Below, one piece after another: positions 1-13,399 of a stretch of 64,000 bases of DNA (position 1 is its first letter; each line of letters begins with the position of its first letter). Source of the stretch: Corylus avellana (lineage: Eukaryota > Streptophyta > Magnoliopsida > Fagales > Betulaceae); assembly GCF_901000735.1 (NCBI RefSeq), contig NC_081547.1, positions 24,482,046-24,546,045 on the forward strand, written 5' to 3'. Under the pieces are notes generated by a model, which worked only from the letters and a program-made list of their open reading frames with translations, did not search any database and was not told where the DNA came from. The position numbers were made by a program, and so were the translations under genes.

Positions 1-3000
1 ACCTAATCAACTTGATAGAAGAAAGGTGAGCATGAGCAAGCAATTTCAATCAGAGAAAAAGGATCACAGACAGGCAACATAAATACTTGACTTTTTATTT
101 TGCTAAGTAAATCGATCTTATTAGAAAGTCCTAAGGGGCACAACCCTAGTGCATTTGTATTTCCCAAAAATGCAGTTCTATTCTAGAATGCTGGTCACTT
201 GAAGGTTTGAAACATTTCACATGTTAAACTTGTTCTACTTTAAAAAAATAATTGAACTTGTTCTAAAGTAGTATAGTGACAACGTAGGATGCTGATTTCC
301 AACATGAACAGAAAGTTCCCAATGCCCAGAACTACCAGCCAAGGTTTTGGGAACTCCAGGCCAAATCTAAGGCCATATGGATTTCAAATCTATTTCCTCT
401 CATCATCACCTAAATTTCTTCCAAAGGACACTTTGAAACTGATCTTCCTAGTCATAAATCTCATGTAAAAGTTAAAACTGAAATAGAGATTCTCTAATGG
501 TTCCCAAAAATCAGAGCTATAAGGAAAATAGGGGGAAATTCAGCAAAAGCTCAATTCTAACATACCCAGTGGTTGAAAAATCTTTGCATTTGACACAAAA
601 ACCAGTGAGACTCTTGATGCAAATCTGAGATTCCTGTTCAAAACCTCATTTATAAGAGCCACAAGAGAGGTTCAATACCATGAAAACTCATTACTCCTCT
701 TTAACACATACTCACCAACGCAGTCAAACAGTTCGGTATCTACCAATACCCTGCTTAGGGGAAATGCTTGAGCTACAATACCAAATCTGAAATAAAAGAA
801 AATAACCCTCACTTGGTGCTGTGAGACAATGTGTGTCCCAGCTACAAAGGTAGGAGACACCTCTACTGCAACCATCCATTTAGTAAGCTTTTAGATAAGT
901 AATAAAAAATTCATTAAAAAATGCCCAAGTAATAATCATCACAGTCTCTCCACCTCTCTTTTCCTTGTGACACTGCACCGCCATATTTTAAGTGTATCTT
1001 AGAGGCAGTATTTGAATATCATGAATTCACCAAGATAAACAATTTCTTCACGTTCCCACTACTTTTTGTGCAAAGAATATATCAAAAGATGTCTAAGTGC
1101 TAAAACTAAGGTACCCAATGCTCTTTAGTTTGACACATGTTAGTGAGTTTGGAAAATATGCAGAAAGAAAGGAATTACAATCTAGTTTAAACAGAATCTA
1201 AGAAGTCCGTCAAAATTTTACACCCCTCAACATGTCTCCCATTCATTGTTTTCCGTCCCACCACATTGATTTGAACTCAAAACCAACCAGCTCTAATAAT
1301 GAAATCTACTTGCCAAAACTTCAGACAAAATTTGTGGCTCCTTCAAGCAGTTCCAATCTAGTAAACCACTATGAAACTAACCAATATCCTATTCTTCAGA
1401 ACCTTGGAAGCAACTTTAAATGAACCCCTGAATGGCCTAGGAACCAAGGCTGCAAGAGAACAGATCTACCTGTCATTACAGAGCATGCCCCCTCCCCCCA
1501 TCCACACCATCCACACCATCCACCCAAAAGAAGGAATAAAGAAGTCAACCAATGGACCTTTTTCCCCGCTACAAAAAAAATAAAAAAATAAATCTTTAGA
1601 TGGTTTATATGTAGCCAAAAAATCCTTTTATAGCTGATTCAGGTACATGGTCTCCTCAATTCGTAACTTAAATCCCAAATCACAAATAGCAAGTTCATAA
1701 TGGAAGGGGCTAGTCAGCGAGAGCCTTTCATATGCTATAATATACCAATTAACTTAAAATAAGGTAGACTGCTTTTGAAGCCAGATGTTAAATCACTTAA
1801 CAAGTATCTGGATGCCCTGAACACTGCTCAGAGTAGGGTTTGTAATGACCACATCTGAAGAAGATGCTAACAATGCAGCTAAAACACAATGCGGGGCAAA
1901 TAAAAGCACAATTGCAATGCAGAAGTCTAATTGAGGTTAATATGACAACTGATCTACACAATGAAGGGTATAAATCACAAGTACATGGAGAGGAGATTGA
2001 TTTTTGTGTCATTAAGAGCAATCTTGGCCAGATCCACACTAGAATTCACATACACTATGAACTTGACACCACTTCAGATACACTACATTCCGTTTCATCT
2101 AGTGAAACCATTGACAGCGTTAAGTGGCAAGAAGGGAAAACTGATAAAACTATTGACTTCAATCCCTAAATATAAATTCCACAAAGATACTTAGAGTGGC
2201 TATAAATGCTGTCAAAGGAGTTGAAGAAATGTTGTAGAAAACTTTAAAATAGAACCACAAAGCTTTTTTAGATACAAATGAACACCAATGGAAGGTAAAA
2301 GATAAAATCTTAGAAAGGAAATCACAAGTAACAGCTTATGTTATGTAAACACCCAATATACCAATAACTCTAGATTATGCATCACTTTTTCACAAGTAAG
2401 AAAAGAAAAACCAATAAATTGACAAATTATATGGTAAAAAAGGAAAAGAATGGGCATGAGCTGCCTACCTATAAATACCGCAAATCAGGCACAGAATTTC
2501 TCCAGCTACCATAATACCCTTTAACCTAAAATTTAGCCAAAAAAATAAATAAAATATATAGCTTTATCTCTCGCAGAATATACATACATTTTCTTGTATA
2601 GAATAACTTTCAATTTTATCATCGTCAATTTCAAGTACTCAGTCGATTAAGTGACCCGGTACCACTCGGAACAGAAACAGATGAAAGAATAAAAGTAAAA
2701 CGATAAACACTCCGTTTGTTTTCCGAGAAAATGTAAGAAAAGGAGAAGAGAAACTCCAAGGCTAGAAATTTACATCAAAAGGCTCCTCATTCACGAAGAC
2801 TTTTGCATTTCAACCGAGCCCACTTCAATACTTTAGGCAAAAAGAAACTCGCTTGAAGAATACTTTCCCTGTTTTTCCCAGGAAACAAACAGGTATATAA
2901 AGCGGAGAGTTACCTTGGTCGGAGATCTCTCCGAAGGCGTAAGACAGAAGCAACCTTGAATAGTCGAAGCTCGGTCAAGGTTTAGCTTATCCCTGAAAAA
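1..3000 (-). other. Unassigned AT-rich region; possible 5' end of a minus-strand gene
   Basis: No convincing protein-coding exon was found. Near the right edge the minus strand reads like a leader exon: a stretch from about 3000 down to 2914 ends in an AAG/GTAACT splice donor (donor bases at 2913-2912), downstream of AT-rich promoter-like DNA. No ATG in a long frame accompanies it, so it would be 5' UTR, with the rest of 1-2900 intronic. A short minus-strand frame at 703-875 has exon-like wording but no family I recognise. An unrelated intergenic stretch is an equally simple reading. Confidence 0.25.
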
Positions 3001-3214
3001 TGTAAACCCTAAAACTAAAAAGGGGAAATGTCTGTTGATGTTTTTCTACTTTTTTCTTCTTCTAGATTTTTTCTACTTTTTTTCTTTTTCTATTTCTTTC
3101 TTATTATTACATTTATTTAGAATCAAAACTATTCTTTCACATGTAAATTCAGAAAGAATAAGAATACTGTCGGCTTTGTTTTATTTTATTTTATTATTAT
3201 TTTTTTTTTTTATG

Positions 3215-3427
3215 TCGAGAAACCTTTCTAAGGCAGGGTCCTTCAAATTCATCTTTGTAGAGTAAACTCCGGTCCCGTGCACCGCACCCTTGAAGGTTCC
3301 CTACACATAACTTGTGGCCTCAAGATATTATTTACACTCATGAGGTGTTGAACCTTGGACCTTTAAGGAAGCAAACCTTAAAACCAAAGCCTCCACCACT
3401 TGGACCAACTCCTTGAGGTTACCCGTT
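3215..3427 (-). repeat. tRNA-derived SINE, minus orientation
   Basis: Read on the minus strand, the segment starts near 3427 with an A-box-like stretch (GTTGGTCCAAGTGGTGGAGG). About 50 bases later there is a B-box-like stretch (GGTCCAAGGTTCAACACC), and the segment ends in an A-rich tail that appears as T-runs at 3178-3215 on the plus strand. This is the layout of plant tRNA-related SINEs transcribed by RNA polymerase III. No target-site duplication was resolved. Confidence 0.6.
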
Positions 3428-3430
3428 AGC

Positions 3431-4235
3431 TTTATTGTTTGTCACTTTTTCGACTCTTTCTTTCTTTTTTGTTTTTATTTTTATTTTTATTTTTTTCACT
3501 CCCCTTTTGCCTACAAAAAAAAATATCACTTATTTTCCACGTTTATTTATTTTATGTGTTTTATATAGTTAATATGGAAAGTTACTTAAAACATGCCAAA
3601 TAATTCGCCGAAATAAAATGAATGTAAATAATAGTATTTGAATTTTACAGTTGTAACATATTGATTCTCAGAGCATCCAAAAGAACAAAATTATCTCTTG
3701 GCTATTTTAAAGTACTAAACAGATTTTGGGATAAGTCATTTGTTAAAAATGGTCTCGTTAAATCGTTAGATGCACACGTGAATTCGCATCGCAAACTAAT
3801 CACTTATTAACATGTGGTATGGCTGATGATTAAGCTTATTGTAAAATTATAAGTTTACCAATCAAATAAAAAGTATATAAAATAAGAATGTGTCCTTGGA
3901 ATTAAGATTCTCGTTTTGTGATGAGTTTAAAATTTATTCTTACAGGCTTCATTCAAATATTTCATTTTCTTTAATGCTTAACAAAAATGATAAAAGATAA
4001 TGTTCTTAGAAAACACAAATTTATATGAATATACAGTACTCGTTGGATTCAATGGTAATTTGAAAACTCATGTCAATTTTAAGAAAATAAAATGATGATA
4101 TATCATATGTTATTCTCAAATTTCAATGCATGCCAATGGAAGGGACCAGATTAATTTTGGAGGAAGCAAGAATTATGAATTGCCATATCCATAATTACTC
4201 ATAATCGTCTAGCATTTTCATGACCAAAAAAGTTT
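3431..4235. other. Intergenic AT-rich DNA, no gene seen
   Basis: Low-complexity AT-rich sequence with T-runs near 3480. No open frame, RNA gene or clear repeat boundary was recognised. Confidence 0.5.
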
Positions 4236-4237
4236 TC

Positions 4238-4456
4238 CTTCAAGCTGAGTTAGAGAAATTTTTTTTAACTTAGTCTATATAAGTGACATGTGTCCATTTT
4301 TTTAATAACATATGAGATGCACATGAATTTTTAATAAAATTTATTTCAACTTTGTCCTTGTTATTAAAAAAAAAATATGTGCATCTCATATGTTAATAGA
4401 CACATGTCACTTTTATAGACTAGGTTGAATGAAATTCTTTCAATTCAGTTTGGAGA
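4238..4456. repeat. Foldback MITE
   Basis: The two halves are inverted complements. The left arm (about 4243-4330) contains GTGACATGTGTCC and CATATGAGATGCACAT. The right arm (about 4372-4455) contains ATGTGCATCTCATATG and GACACATGTCAC. They are separated by about 40 bases, with no coding capacity. This is the form of a small non-autonomous inverted-repeat element; the superfamily was not determined. Confidence 0.65.
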
Positions 4457-4969
4457 AAAACTTTGCCCTTTCATGAGTATGACAATACCATTATATCATA
4501 ATTGTTCATCATTACATACACCAACTTACAATCCAAATTAGAAATAAAAGTAAAAAGTACACACAATCCATCGAATTATTATGCAACTTATAATGTGATT
4601 TCAAACTATCAAAGCAATGTCCCATTTAAATTACTAAAAAATAATAAATAACAAAAATATATTTAATAAAAAATTCATAAAATAATTGGTGACCCATGAC
4701 AGTTGTCGTGAGTCTTCACACAAGATCAACGATGGTTGTTGTAGACATCAGACTCACAAGAGCGGCGGTAAGTCTTCACAAAATACATTATAATTTTCTA
4801 ATATTTTAAGAGGACATTACAAATTGCATTCATAAGTATGATTTCTAATGAGAAAAAGGGAGGAGGAAATCAGTCTAATCAGATGGGCAATCTATAAACT
4901 TAGATTTTATAATTATTATTAAGATATCGCATGATTTCTAATCAAGAAAGTTTGAAGGTGGGTGATAAT

Positions 4970-5960
4970 CATAATCAAACGATGACGTTTATGGGAAGTA
5001 TACGAGAATGATTCAACGGTCTGCCGTTGTCTAGCCGAAAGCAGAACGGACATTTCCTATCCACCGTGGGACCCTTCCCAAAGCCAAGAAAGAAGAACAG
5101 AGAAACAAAAACCATAGGAGAAGAAAGAAGAAGAAACGCAAAGCGGAAGCTCTTCACCGCATAAATCTGAGCTTCGTGGCGTAAGAATGTGTTTTTTTTT
5201 TTTCCCCTCTGGTATTTGCCAATAGAATTTGCGTTAGTATACCCATTGTTCTTAAAAAAGGAGTCTTCCCCAGTTACCAAACCTTAATTGACATTTATTA
5301 TCAGAATGATTCGCCAAAAACCCATTTGCTATTTGTTATGATTGAGTTCACTCTTTCTCTCATTTTTCCTTCTCTCTTTGGGGTTATTGCTTTTGTTTCT
5401 ATTTTTGAATTTTATGGTTGTTATGTGTGATTTTTACAGCTTAGTGAGCAAAACCCAGAAAGGAATAGCTGTGTAAATCTCCCAGAACTCAAAACCCCAA
5501 GAAATTTACAGGTGAAAAAAGAAAAATCATTACTGAAAACCAGTTTATTTATGTCAAAATTTTATGGGTGTGTGTGATTTGAATTGCTTTTGGAGTGGGG
5601 ATATGTGAACACATAAGACATCCCACATTGTAGCTAATCCGTTATTTGTGATGATGCAAAAGAGAGGAAGTTTTAGCAATGAAATAACCATATAGAACCC
5701 AAGAATTTAATTGGAGGTTGTATGTTTTTTGAAGGGAGTAACGAATTAAAGTGGAGATTATGTTAACACACAATAACCCTACAGTATCCAATAATTACAC
5801 TGAAGATTGTATTAAGCTTATTCAAAACCAGGCCTTAGGGTCTCTTTTTTTTTTTTTTTTGGTGTATTAATGATGTTGATCAGGGGCCTGCAGTTATATT
5901 TCCTTTCTGTTTGTCTTCTATAATTACAGTAAATAGTTACCTGCAGGTTTTTTCATGTAA
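4970..5960 (+). promoter_or_regulatory. Promoter and spliced 5' leader of the Ycf20-like gene
   Basis: A GC-richer stretch at about 5040-5180 looks like a transcription start region. Splice motifs suggest non-coding leader exons: a donor-like GTAAG at 5180, an acceptor-like TTTTTACAG near 5438, a donor-like ACAGGTGAAA near 5511, and an acceptor TACCTGCAG just before 5947, which leads into the ATG at 5961. No coding frame crosses this region. The exon layout is inferred from motifs only and needs RNA data. Confidence 0.4.
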
Positions 5961-6960
5961 ATGGCAATTACGTTCAAGTTGCATAAGCATAACTATCAAA
6001 GAAATGCTATGCTTCTATCTCCAAAGCAAGCTGTCAGATCGAGAGTTGCAATTGTGTGCCTTGCATCATGCTTTCATCCAACTACTGCATTGGGACAGAA
6101 ACTCCACTCCAAGTACAGTTTCTTTCATGTGGGCCAACCATCTTTGGTCAACAATTTCAAGTAAGTCTCTATGGAAATTGATGTTCAAATTTGATGCTTT
6201 CAGTAGTTTGTGCTGATAGGATTTGGTGAAATTATTTCATGGATACCTAGACACATGGTTTAATCATAGAAAGAGTGTGACGTGATGTTATTATATACTT
6301 AAAAATTAGTTGAATGTTGTGTGCATAATTGGCCATTGCTCTGTTTGCATCAGAATCTTGTTTGTTCTTCAAAAGATGGCATATTCATGTTTCTGATGGG
6401 GAGAAACTTTTTTCCATTTATGGCAGAGATTGCAAATTAATTAAACTGTCTCTGCACATAACATTAGAGTTCTGTTTGAATTGTTCAGGAGGATGACTTG
6501 GTCTATTAGGAGCAATGTGGATAGGCGCGGATTTGATCCTTCTTCCACAAATAGCCCCAATGGCAGAACCCGTTTAATAAGGGCCATACGAGCTGTTCAA
6601 ACTAAGGTAGATACAAGAATTCAGGAGATAAGGAAAGATCTTCCAGTGAAATTATTGTTTTTCTTGGTAGGGTTTTACTGTGCAACTGCCTTTGCTACTG
6701 TTATTGGGCAAACAGGTGACTGGGACATTCTATCTGCCGCCTTGGCTGTGGTTGTTGTTGAGGGCATTGGGGCTCTCATGTATAGAGCTTCTCTTCCTTT
6801 AGTGAGCAAGATTAGGAGCCTGATCACCATGTTTAACTATTGGAAGGCTGGGCTTTCACTCGGTCTCTTCTTGGATTCTTTTAAATATGGGATTGATGAC
6901 ATTTTTGGATCAAGTGACCCCTTCACTTTTGAAATAGATTTGTTCCACATAATCTTCTAA
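5961..6960 (+). CDS. Ycf20-like (DUF565) plastid membrane protein
   Basis: Two coding exons, 5961-6160 and 6489-6960, join in frame through a GTAAGT donor and a TTGTTCAG acceptor to give 223 residues. The N-terminal third is rich in basic and hydroxyl residues and looks like a plastid transit peptide. The core begins near RLIRAIRAVQTKVDTRIQEI, then has hydrophobic segments (LPVKLLFFLVGFYCATAFATV and DILSAALAVVVVEGIGALMY). It ends with a conserved NYWKAGLSLGLFLDSFKYG block, typical of nuclear Ycf20-like proteins descended from the cyanobacterial/plastid ycf20 family. In Arabidopsis, family members act in thylakoid photoprotection (the NPQ6/NPQ7 group). The start was chosen because the ATG lies just after a leader splice acceptor and gives a complete transit peptide. 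No lesions were seen. Family call is firm; the exact paralogue is not assigned. Confidence 0.88.
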
Positions 6961-6999
6961 CACATGGCTCTTCAAATGCTGTTGACTGTTGTATTTTCT

Positions 7000-7969
7000 A
7001 GCCAAGCCTGGTGAAGTGATTCGAAAGCACGAGTCAGGACACGGCTGCACCTGTGGGAGTAACATCACAAGTTAGGTTGAGGCTGCACCTTAAATAGAAA
7101 AATGAGGATCATATTGCTCATAGGTTGAGGCAGTAAGGTTTGGCCTGATGACATTGAAATGTGACCATAGATATGGCCTTGGATAGCTGTAATGGGGGAA
7201 TAAAGATCATGCAACCAATCTGTGATAGACGGAACAAGCTTTAGTTTATGCTAAGTCTGCTCTCTTTGTTAGCCTTTTATGTTCAGTTATGTCGCATTGT
7301 TTCCTGAAAGTAAGCTACTTTGCTTGCCATCAGTGGAATGCTATCAGCTACATGTATCCATTCTGCAGGGGCATTGGGCCCAGAAAATGAGATGATTCTC
7401 ACATTGCTTTGTTTAAACATGATTCATCTTTCACGAGATCAATTGATCGGTTTTCTGAAAAAATAGTAAGTTTCTAAAATAGATCGAGCTATGCCTGCCC
7501 AGTTAACTATGTCAAGCTCAAGATTGACAATATCCGCCATTGATTGGAAGTGCCAAGAGCTAAGTCGGCAGTGTATTCAGTTTTCCTGGTTTTGTTTGCA
7601 GGGTACTTGCCCTTGGTTGCTACACTTGCCCATAGTTCCAAGGCGTTTTTGTTCATAAAAAGAGCAGATCTTGTTTGCTAAGATGAGCCCAGTAGAGATT
7701 GGAGCCTTCTTTGCCATTGGTGACATCTAGGACAAAAGTCAAGAATCAAGGCCGCCTCCCAGAAATCTTAGAATTGATGTCTTTTATAATTCTTCCTCTT
7801 TAAATGGCTATTGTCCATTTTTACAAATAAACTTGTCAAAAGCTTGTTTTTTGATTTAGTAATGTAATTTCGTTGTATTGATTCTATTAGGCCCCATGAC
7901 ATGGTTTGAGCTGTTGAGGACCACTGTTTATTTAAAATGCAATTTTTCCTCTACATTTCTCTCTCTCTG

Positions 7970-8011
<42 letters not shown>

Positions 8012-8780
8012 CTGTGTGTGCAACAAGAGGACAGAACAATGGAGAGATGGAACTCTTTAACAAGAAGAGTGAAAAGCAAACCAAGTTTGAGGATCCTTAG
8101 CCACTTGATATTGCATGTCTTCCAACATCCACAAGGCTTTAACTCCCTTTGACAAATGTATGAAACCATCTATTGTTTTTATTCTTGGAAGTTTCTCTTT
8201 TTTGGGTCAGAACATTGAGAAATTTATTTTCTATGAGAGCTTCGTTTTGGAGACTGCTTAGAAACAACATGAAAATGTCAAGTGTATCTCAAGTATGATC
8301 TTGTACGCTTCATGTTCAAATTTCCCAATCTCTCTGATGGCTTAGTCCTTTTGCCAATTTTACTTCGCCTTTAATATCTACCCCAAGCATTTGCTGCAAA
8401 TTCCGCATCTAGAATTCACAAATGGCCAGAATAGTGTTTCAAATTGTCATCAAAAGAAAAAGTAAAATGGCAACATAATGCAATGTATTATAAATATTAT
8501 TATTAAGTTTTGAACTGAACAAGAATGAGGATATATCCGGGTTCAGCTTTACATCAAATACCATGTAATGCGGCTAAAGCCATTGAAAGAATATACACAA
8601 TTTACAGTACTCTTAAGATGCTTAACCACAGGCAAGGCCTCATACAAAAACCTAAGACAAATGGGAGTTATCTATCAAAGTAAAAACTCTTTAGCTGACA
8701 TTTTGTAATACCTATCAAGTATAAGAAAAGAGCGAGTCTGGCAAAAGTCTTGAATGTTATCGAAGCGTATATATATCCTG
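7000..8780. other. 3' UTR and intergenic DNA between the Ycf20-like gene and the nitroreductase gene
   Basis: The first few hundred bases are probably the 3' UTR of the Ycf20-like gene. The remainder up to the stop codon of the convergent gene at 8784 shows no coding frame apart from frames created by the CT microsatellite. Confidence 0.5.
7959..8011. repeat. (CT)n microsatellite
   Basis: About 50 bases of nearly pure CT dinucleotide repeat. It produces artefactual open frames of alternating Ser/Leu or Arg/Glu on both strands. Confidence 0.9.
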
Positions 8781-8783
8781 CAA

Positions 8784-11700
8784 TCATGCATCAATACTTG
8801 GGCCTGGATATGCTGGTAGGCTCATAATCCGCTTGTCCAGGACAGGGCCTCCTACAGTGAAATGATATAGACTCTGAAAGTTTGGTTCTTTCAACCCAAG
8901 GATTTTATGCACTGCAAATCAATACAAAAAGAAGATTGTAACGTTACACTTTCAGAACGATCATTCGATGAAGGTCACATGACATACAATAACATGAATT
9001 TTTTTTTATAGATTTGGGTTATTTTGGTTTTAAACATAATTTGTCTAGACTAGCATGACAGGGTAAGTCAATATTGGAACTTCTTTCAAATCTTTTGAGT
9101 TCTGAATAAGTTTCTGTTTAATATTAATTTTAACTTATTGCAAGGGCAATCCAATTATGATTGATTAGTTCAGGTTCTCAATTTCGTTTGGAGGTTTTTC
9201 CACAGCTCATGCTGCCATTCCTTTTCAAAATAATGACTAAATCTCTAAATTCTTACCAACCTTGATAATTACCCCATCATTTCCATATACCTTGAACATT
9301 ATCTTTATTTCTCTGTTAAAATTTATTGACTGCAACAAATTTAAGCCTTTGGCATGTTGAACTATATCCACTATCATTCTTTCTTCAACTTCAGGTTAAC
9401 TACCCTCTACTGAAATTATAACATTAAATGAAGACAAGCCAAAGCCTTTCACTTCTACGAGGCATTTGATTAAGTGGCACCTGTTAATGTATGGAAAATT
9501 TGTCTCAAGTTCCTATTTGGAATTCCATAGAGTTATTATGGGGAGTAAGGTTCTAGAATGGAACGTGCTACTCCTCTTAAATGCACATGGTTTTACCAAC
9601 TTTTGAGTAAAACCAATTTTGCTTTGTGTAATAGGCAGTCAACACAGTTTAGGTCATCTGGCTGACCATTCACAAAAAAATTGACAGCCATCCAGCTGAT
9701 ATGTGACAGACTTACTGGTCATCATATTGTTCATGTTTTAGAAATTTAATGTCGCATAATATTTCAAATAGGATCATAAAAAATGTTGAGAAATGTGGGT
9801 TTTTCAGATTATCATGTCTCTTGAATAAACAATGTCAGTTGCTCCTATACAAGTATCAGATGAGTTTTCTAATCGACTCTCGTTGAAGCAAGCACCAAAT
9901 AGTTGGGAGAAATTTGGCAGCATGGTTCTTGTGAAAGCCATGTCTAGCACACCTGGGAGTAACTTAGATAGGAGGTAGATTGTCTATAACTTGAGAGTAA
10001 AATATACAAAGGTAGGCTGCCTTAAGACATAAGGTTGCTACAAAAAATCCCTATTCCATAGCATGCTTCCAGATCCAACCACATTGTCGCAGGATTCATA
10101 AAACCCAAGTTGTCATTGTACCAATCATATGAAATTAGAACATCGCATCTTTATTCATGGACATCACCTAGGGTGGGTTTTAAGTGGAACCAGAAAATTA
10201 TGATATTTTCTGGCGCAATCTTTTATTGTCTTAAAATTTTCTACAATTTATAATATTAGTCCTCACCACAAAACCAGATTCTGGGTTTTAAGATACTACA
10301 AAGAGATATTCTACAAATCACTTAAAATTGGCTTCCATGCAAAAGTTTAACACAAAGACCTGTTTCCTCATCATCTTGTCAATCAAGGTGGAAAAGCACC
10401 AGGCTCAGTTCCCAACAGAATTTAGACTTCTTCTTTTCTTTTCTTTTCTTTTTTCCTTTTCTTTTTTCTTATAAAAAAAAGTATAACTCAGTCTAGATGT
10501 GTAACATTTATCTATTTTCTGCATGAACTCTCAATGTGAATTCTAGATTACTATGAACAGTTGCAAGCAGATTGAGAATCCTCAGCCAAAATAACAGTAA
10601 GGAAAAAGAATTGTACCAGGATCATCAAAGTAACAACCAATTCCAGTTGCAGAGATGCCAACCGCGTGTGCTTCAAGGTATAATACCTGCCCGAGAACTC
10701 CAGTTTCCCAAAACAATCGAGGATACATCCATGCATTCTTCTCGTGCAAAGCAGTCTTGAAACGAGCCACCATACCAAGGCTAAAGCAGCCATCACTAGC
10801 AATGTCCTGCACATAGGTGCAACATTTTTTCGTTATTGGCGGACATGCTAAAAGGTAAACCTCATCATCAACAGAACTTCCATTAAGAAACAAGCTTACA
10901 TGCCAAATAATTGTTAGTTAAGGGAGAAACTCAGAAATTATATTACCCCCATGATCCATTAAATTCAGATAATATTTAAGCAATAATTCATGGTATACCT
11001 CGAAAACAATCAGTCAAAAATTTCAACATACTTCTACTCTAAATCTTGCCCATTTGTACGGCACATTAAAAATACACAATCCAAAATCATCTACCTCCAT
11101 ATTCACTTAACGGAAAATAACAAAAAAAAAAGAGTAAAAATTCACATCCAATTTCACGTCCATCTCTAAGATGCACAGTTCATAGTTGTTCTTTCAAACT
11201 TCATACTCAACATCTGCATATATTATTAAACATCTATATCCCTTTAATGCATAGATGCTCCAATCTCTGAACAACTCTACCAATATATGAAACATTCAAA
11301 ATGATGAAACATTTACAAGGTGACATACCTGATGGCATGAGACCTGTTTCGCAAGCATGTCATAAGAAGATCTATCAAGTTCATAAAGAGGGAGATTATC
11401 AGGGCACCCCTCTGGTTTCACCCATGCAAAATCAGCACTCATAGACTTCTTAAGCTCATCGAAATGATCCTCATTCCTCACCAAGAAATACAACCCCTTG
11501 GGCAACCTTGCCACCCTATGAACAAACAAAACAGCATGCACCTCGGCATCCCATGGAAGCGCCCGGAATGGCAATGCCAGCTGTCCCCTTTGCTTCCCTC
11601 TATTTCCACAACCAGAAGGAAGGCAATGTAACAGTATCTGATAAAATGTCTCCCTCTGAATTACAGTAACTCTATCCATATCCACAGCGCTTCTACGCTT

Positions 11701-12921
11701 CCTAACAACTTCCCTAACCGTAAAATCTTTATAAGAACCTTCACTACAAACTCCACTACTTTGAAATGGATCACTAGCAAACCTATCTCCCACTGTAAAT
11801 GGCTTTTTCACCGCCTCAGCGGTTCGATAAATTATATCCCAACACACATGCTCTTTACTAAGCGAATTCGGCTTCCCCTTCCACTCCAATTTAGAAAACT
11901 CCGAAATCCCAGAACTCAATTCCTTATAATTCACGTCAAATCGACCAATTCCACTAGGAAAAACTAGAAGCACGCAATCCGGGTGCTCAAATTCAATATC
12001 GGGGAACTTACCTCTAACGGGCCTAGAAGGGAATTTGAATTCTGGAAAACATTGAAGCCCCATGAGCTTCTTCAGCTCCTCGTTTCCAAGCCCATCCAGA
12101 AGCTTCACATCCCAGCCAAGGCCCGCTGCGGCCATTGCCACCGCGGCGATAGCGTGGCCGATGTCGTGATTGCAGTACCGAAAGGCGCGCTCGCCGTACT
12201 TCCAGGCCTCGCGCCAGAAAACGGAGGAGAGCCCGACGAGAAACGAGTTCTGGGGAAAGAATTTTGGGAAGAACCCAGATGTGATTTCGGCTCTGAGTTC
12301 GAAAGAATGCTCTTTGGGAGCGTAATGCGCGACGAAAGGTGAAGTAGAAACGGAATCGATCGGTGGGGCGATGATGTAAGCCTCGGTGGGGTGCAAATTT
12401 CCGCTACTGGGGTTGACACGGAGAGACCATTTGGAGTAGCCAGTGGATTTCCAAGCGGAGAGAGCGAGAGAGTCGTAGAAGAACTGGGAAATGGTGGAAT
12501 GGGAAATGGGTTTGGCAGGAGGGAGTGAGACGAAAACAGAGGAGTAGAGAGGGGCGTCAGATGGAGATGGGTTTTCGGTTTCGGTGTTGGTGGGGAAGTG
12601 AAGAAGAGGGAGGAGAGGGGCGGAGACGTAGCGACGAAAAGGGTTCGGCTGGTTGGCCCAGTCGAGGCCGTGGGGGCCTCGGGCGTACTTGTCGTACGCG
12701 TGCTTGGTCTGCTGGTGGTATTTGAGGACCTGCAAGAGGTTCTCTTGGTCTGCTAGTGCTTTCGATGAAGAAGAAGAAGAAGAAGAGGAAAAGGCCATGG
12801 TGGTGATAAAAGTTGTGCTTGTTGTGGCGAGGTTGACGAGAATGGAGGTTGAAGGAAGGAAATGAAGGCGGTGGGGGCTAAGAGGAGCAGGGAGCCTGGC
12901 GCTAGAATGAAGCAGTGGCAT
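8784..12921 (-). CDS. SagB-type dehydrogenase / nitroreductase-family protein
   Basis: Three exons on the minus strand, 12921-11329, 10806-10617 and 8911-8784, join in frame at GT-AG boundaries to give 636 residues. The protein has two nitroreductase-like halves. The first carries NPSSGNLHPTEAY near residues 170-182 and a GHAIAAVAMAAAGLGWDVK segment. The second carries YLEAHAVGISATGIGCYFDDP in exon 2 and ends with a FTVGGPVLDKRIMSLPAYPG-type tail. Such proteins are FMN-dependent flavoenzymes related to SagB oxidoreductases; plants have one such nuclear gene family of unsettled substrate. The first 41 residues are Ser/Thr/Leu/Arg-rich and may be an organelle transit peptide. A second ATG at residue 42 is an alternative start. 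Intron 2 is long (1705 bp) with no gene inside. A damaged partial copy of exon 1 lies at 42425-42815. Confidence 0.88.
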
Positions 12922-12959
12922 GTTTTGACTTCCTTTCTTGTTCTGGGGTTTTTTAAACC

Positions 12960-13395
12960 TATGAAGATTCTAGAGTTTGCGTTATGCTTCATAAAGTTTG
13001 TGTTCTTTTTCTGTGGTTCGGTTGGAGGTTGGTTTTGTGGGATTCTAAAGACTATGGCAAAAGTGTTCCAGCCTTCCAGGTTCCAACAACTTGGGGGGAA
13101 TTTTTATTTAACGCAGAAGACTCCAAACAACAAATTCCACACGATATTGGCTCACCATTTTGCTTCAAAATGAAGTTCCAAAGGTTAAAAAAAAGAGAAA
13201 AAAAAAAAAAAAAAAAAAAGGAAGATAAATATTTAGAAAATTTTATTCAAATTAAACATCAAATATAAGAGAGTTTATATAAAACTTATTCTTTACGGGT
13301 AACCCACTTTTTATTAGAAGATAAATTTTATAAACACTTTCTCGTATTTAAGACTTCGATGTTTGGAGGTTGAATCCTTAAAAAACATGTTATGT
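12960..13395. other. Upstream region of the nitroreductase gene
   Basis: This lies 5' of the minus-strand start at 12921 and should include its promoter. It contains an A-run near 13200 and no supported coding frame. Confidence 0.4.
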
Positions 13396-13399
13396 CATA

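Noticed and set aside
672..875. 67-codon minus-strand frame as an exon
   Set aside because: The apparent internal intron would be only about 26 bases, and no family match was recognised; left as unassigned.
4975..5280. 101-codon minus-strand open frame
   Set aside because: It overlaps the likely leader of the Ycf20-like gene, has no family wording and includes translated low-complexity tracts.
7937..8169. Open frames on both strands over the CT repeat
   Set aside because: They consist of translated dinucleotide repeat (Ser/Leu or Arg/Glu), with no conserved part.
11761..12865. Several plus-strand and other-frame open frames over the nitroreductase exon
   Set aside because: They are antisense or shifted shadows of a well-supported exon.
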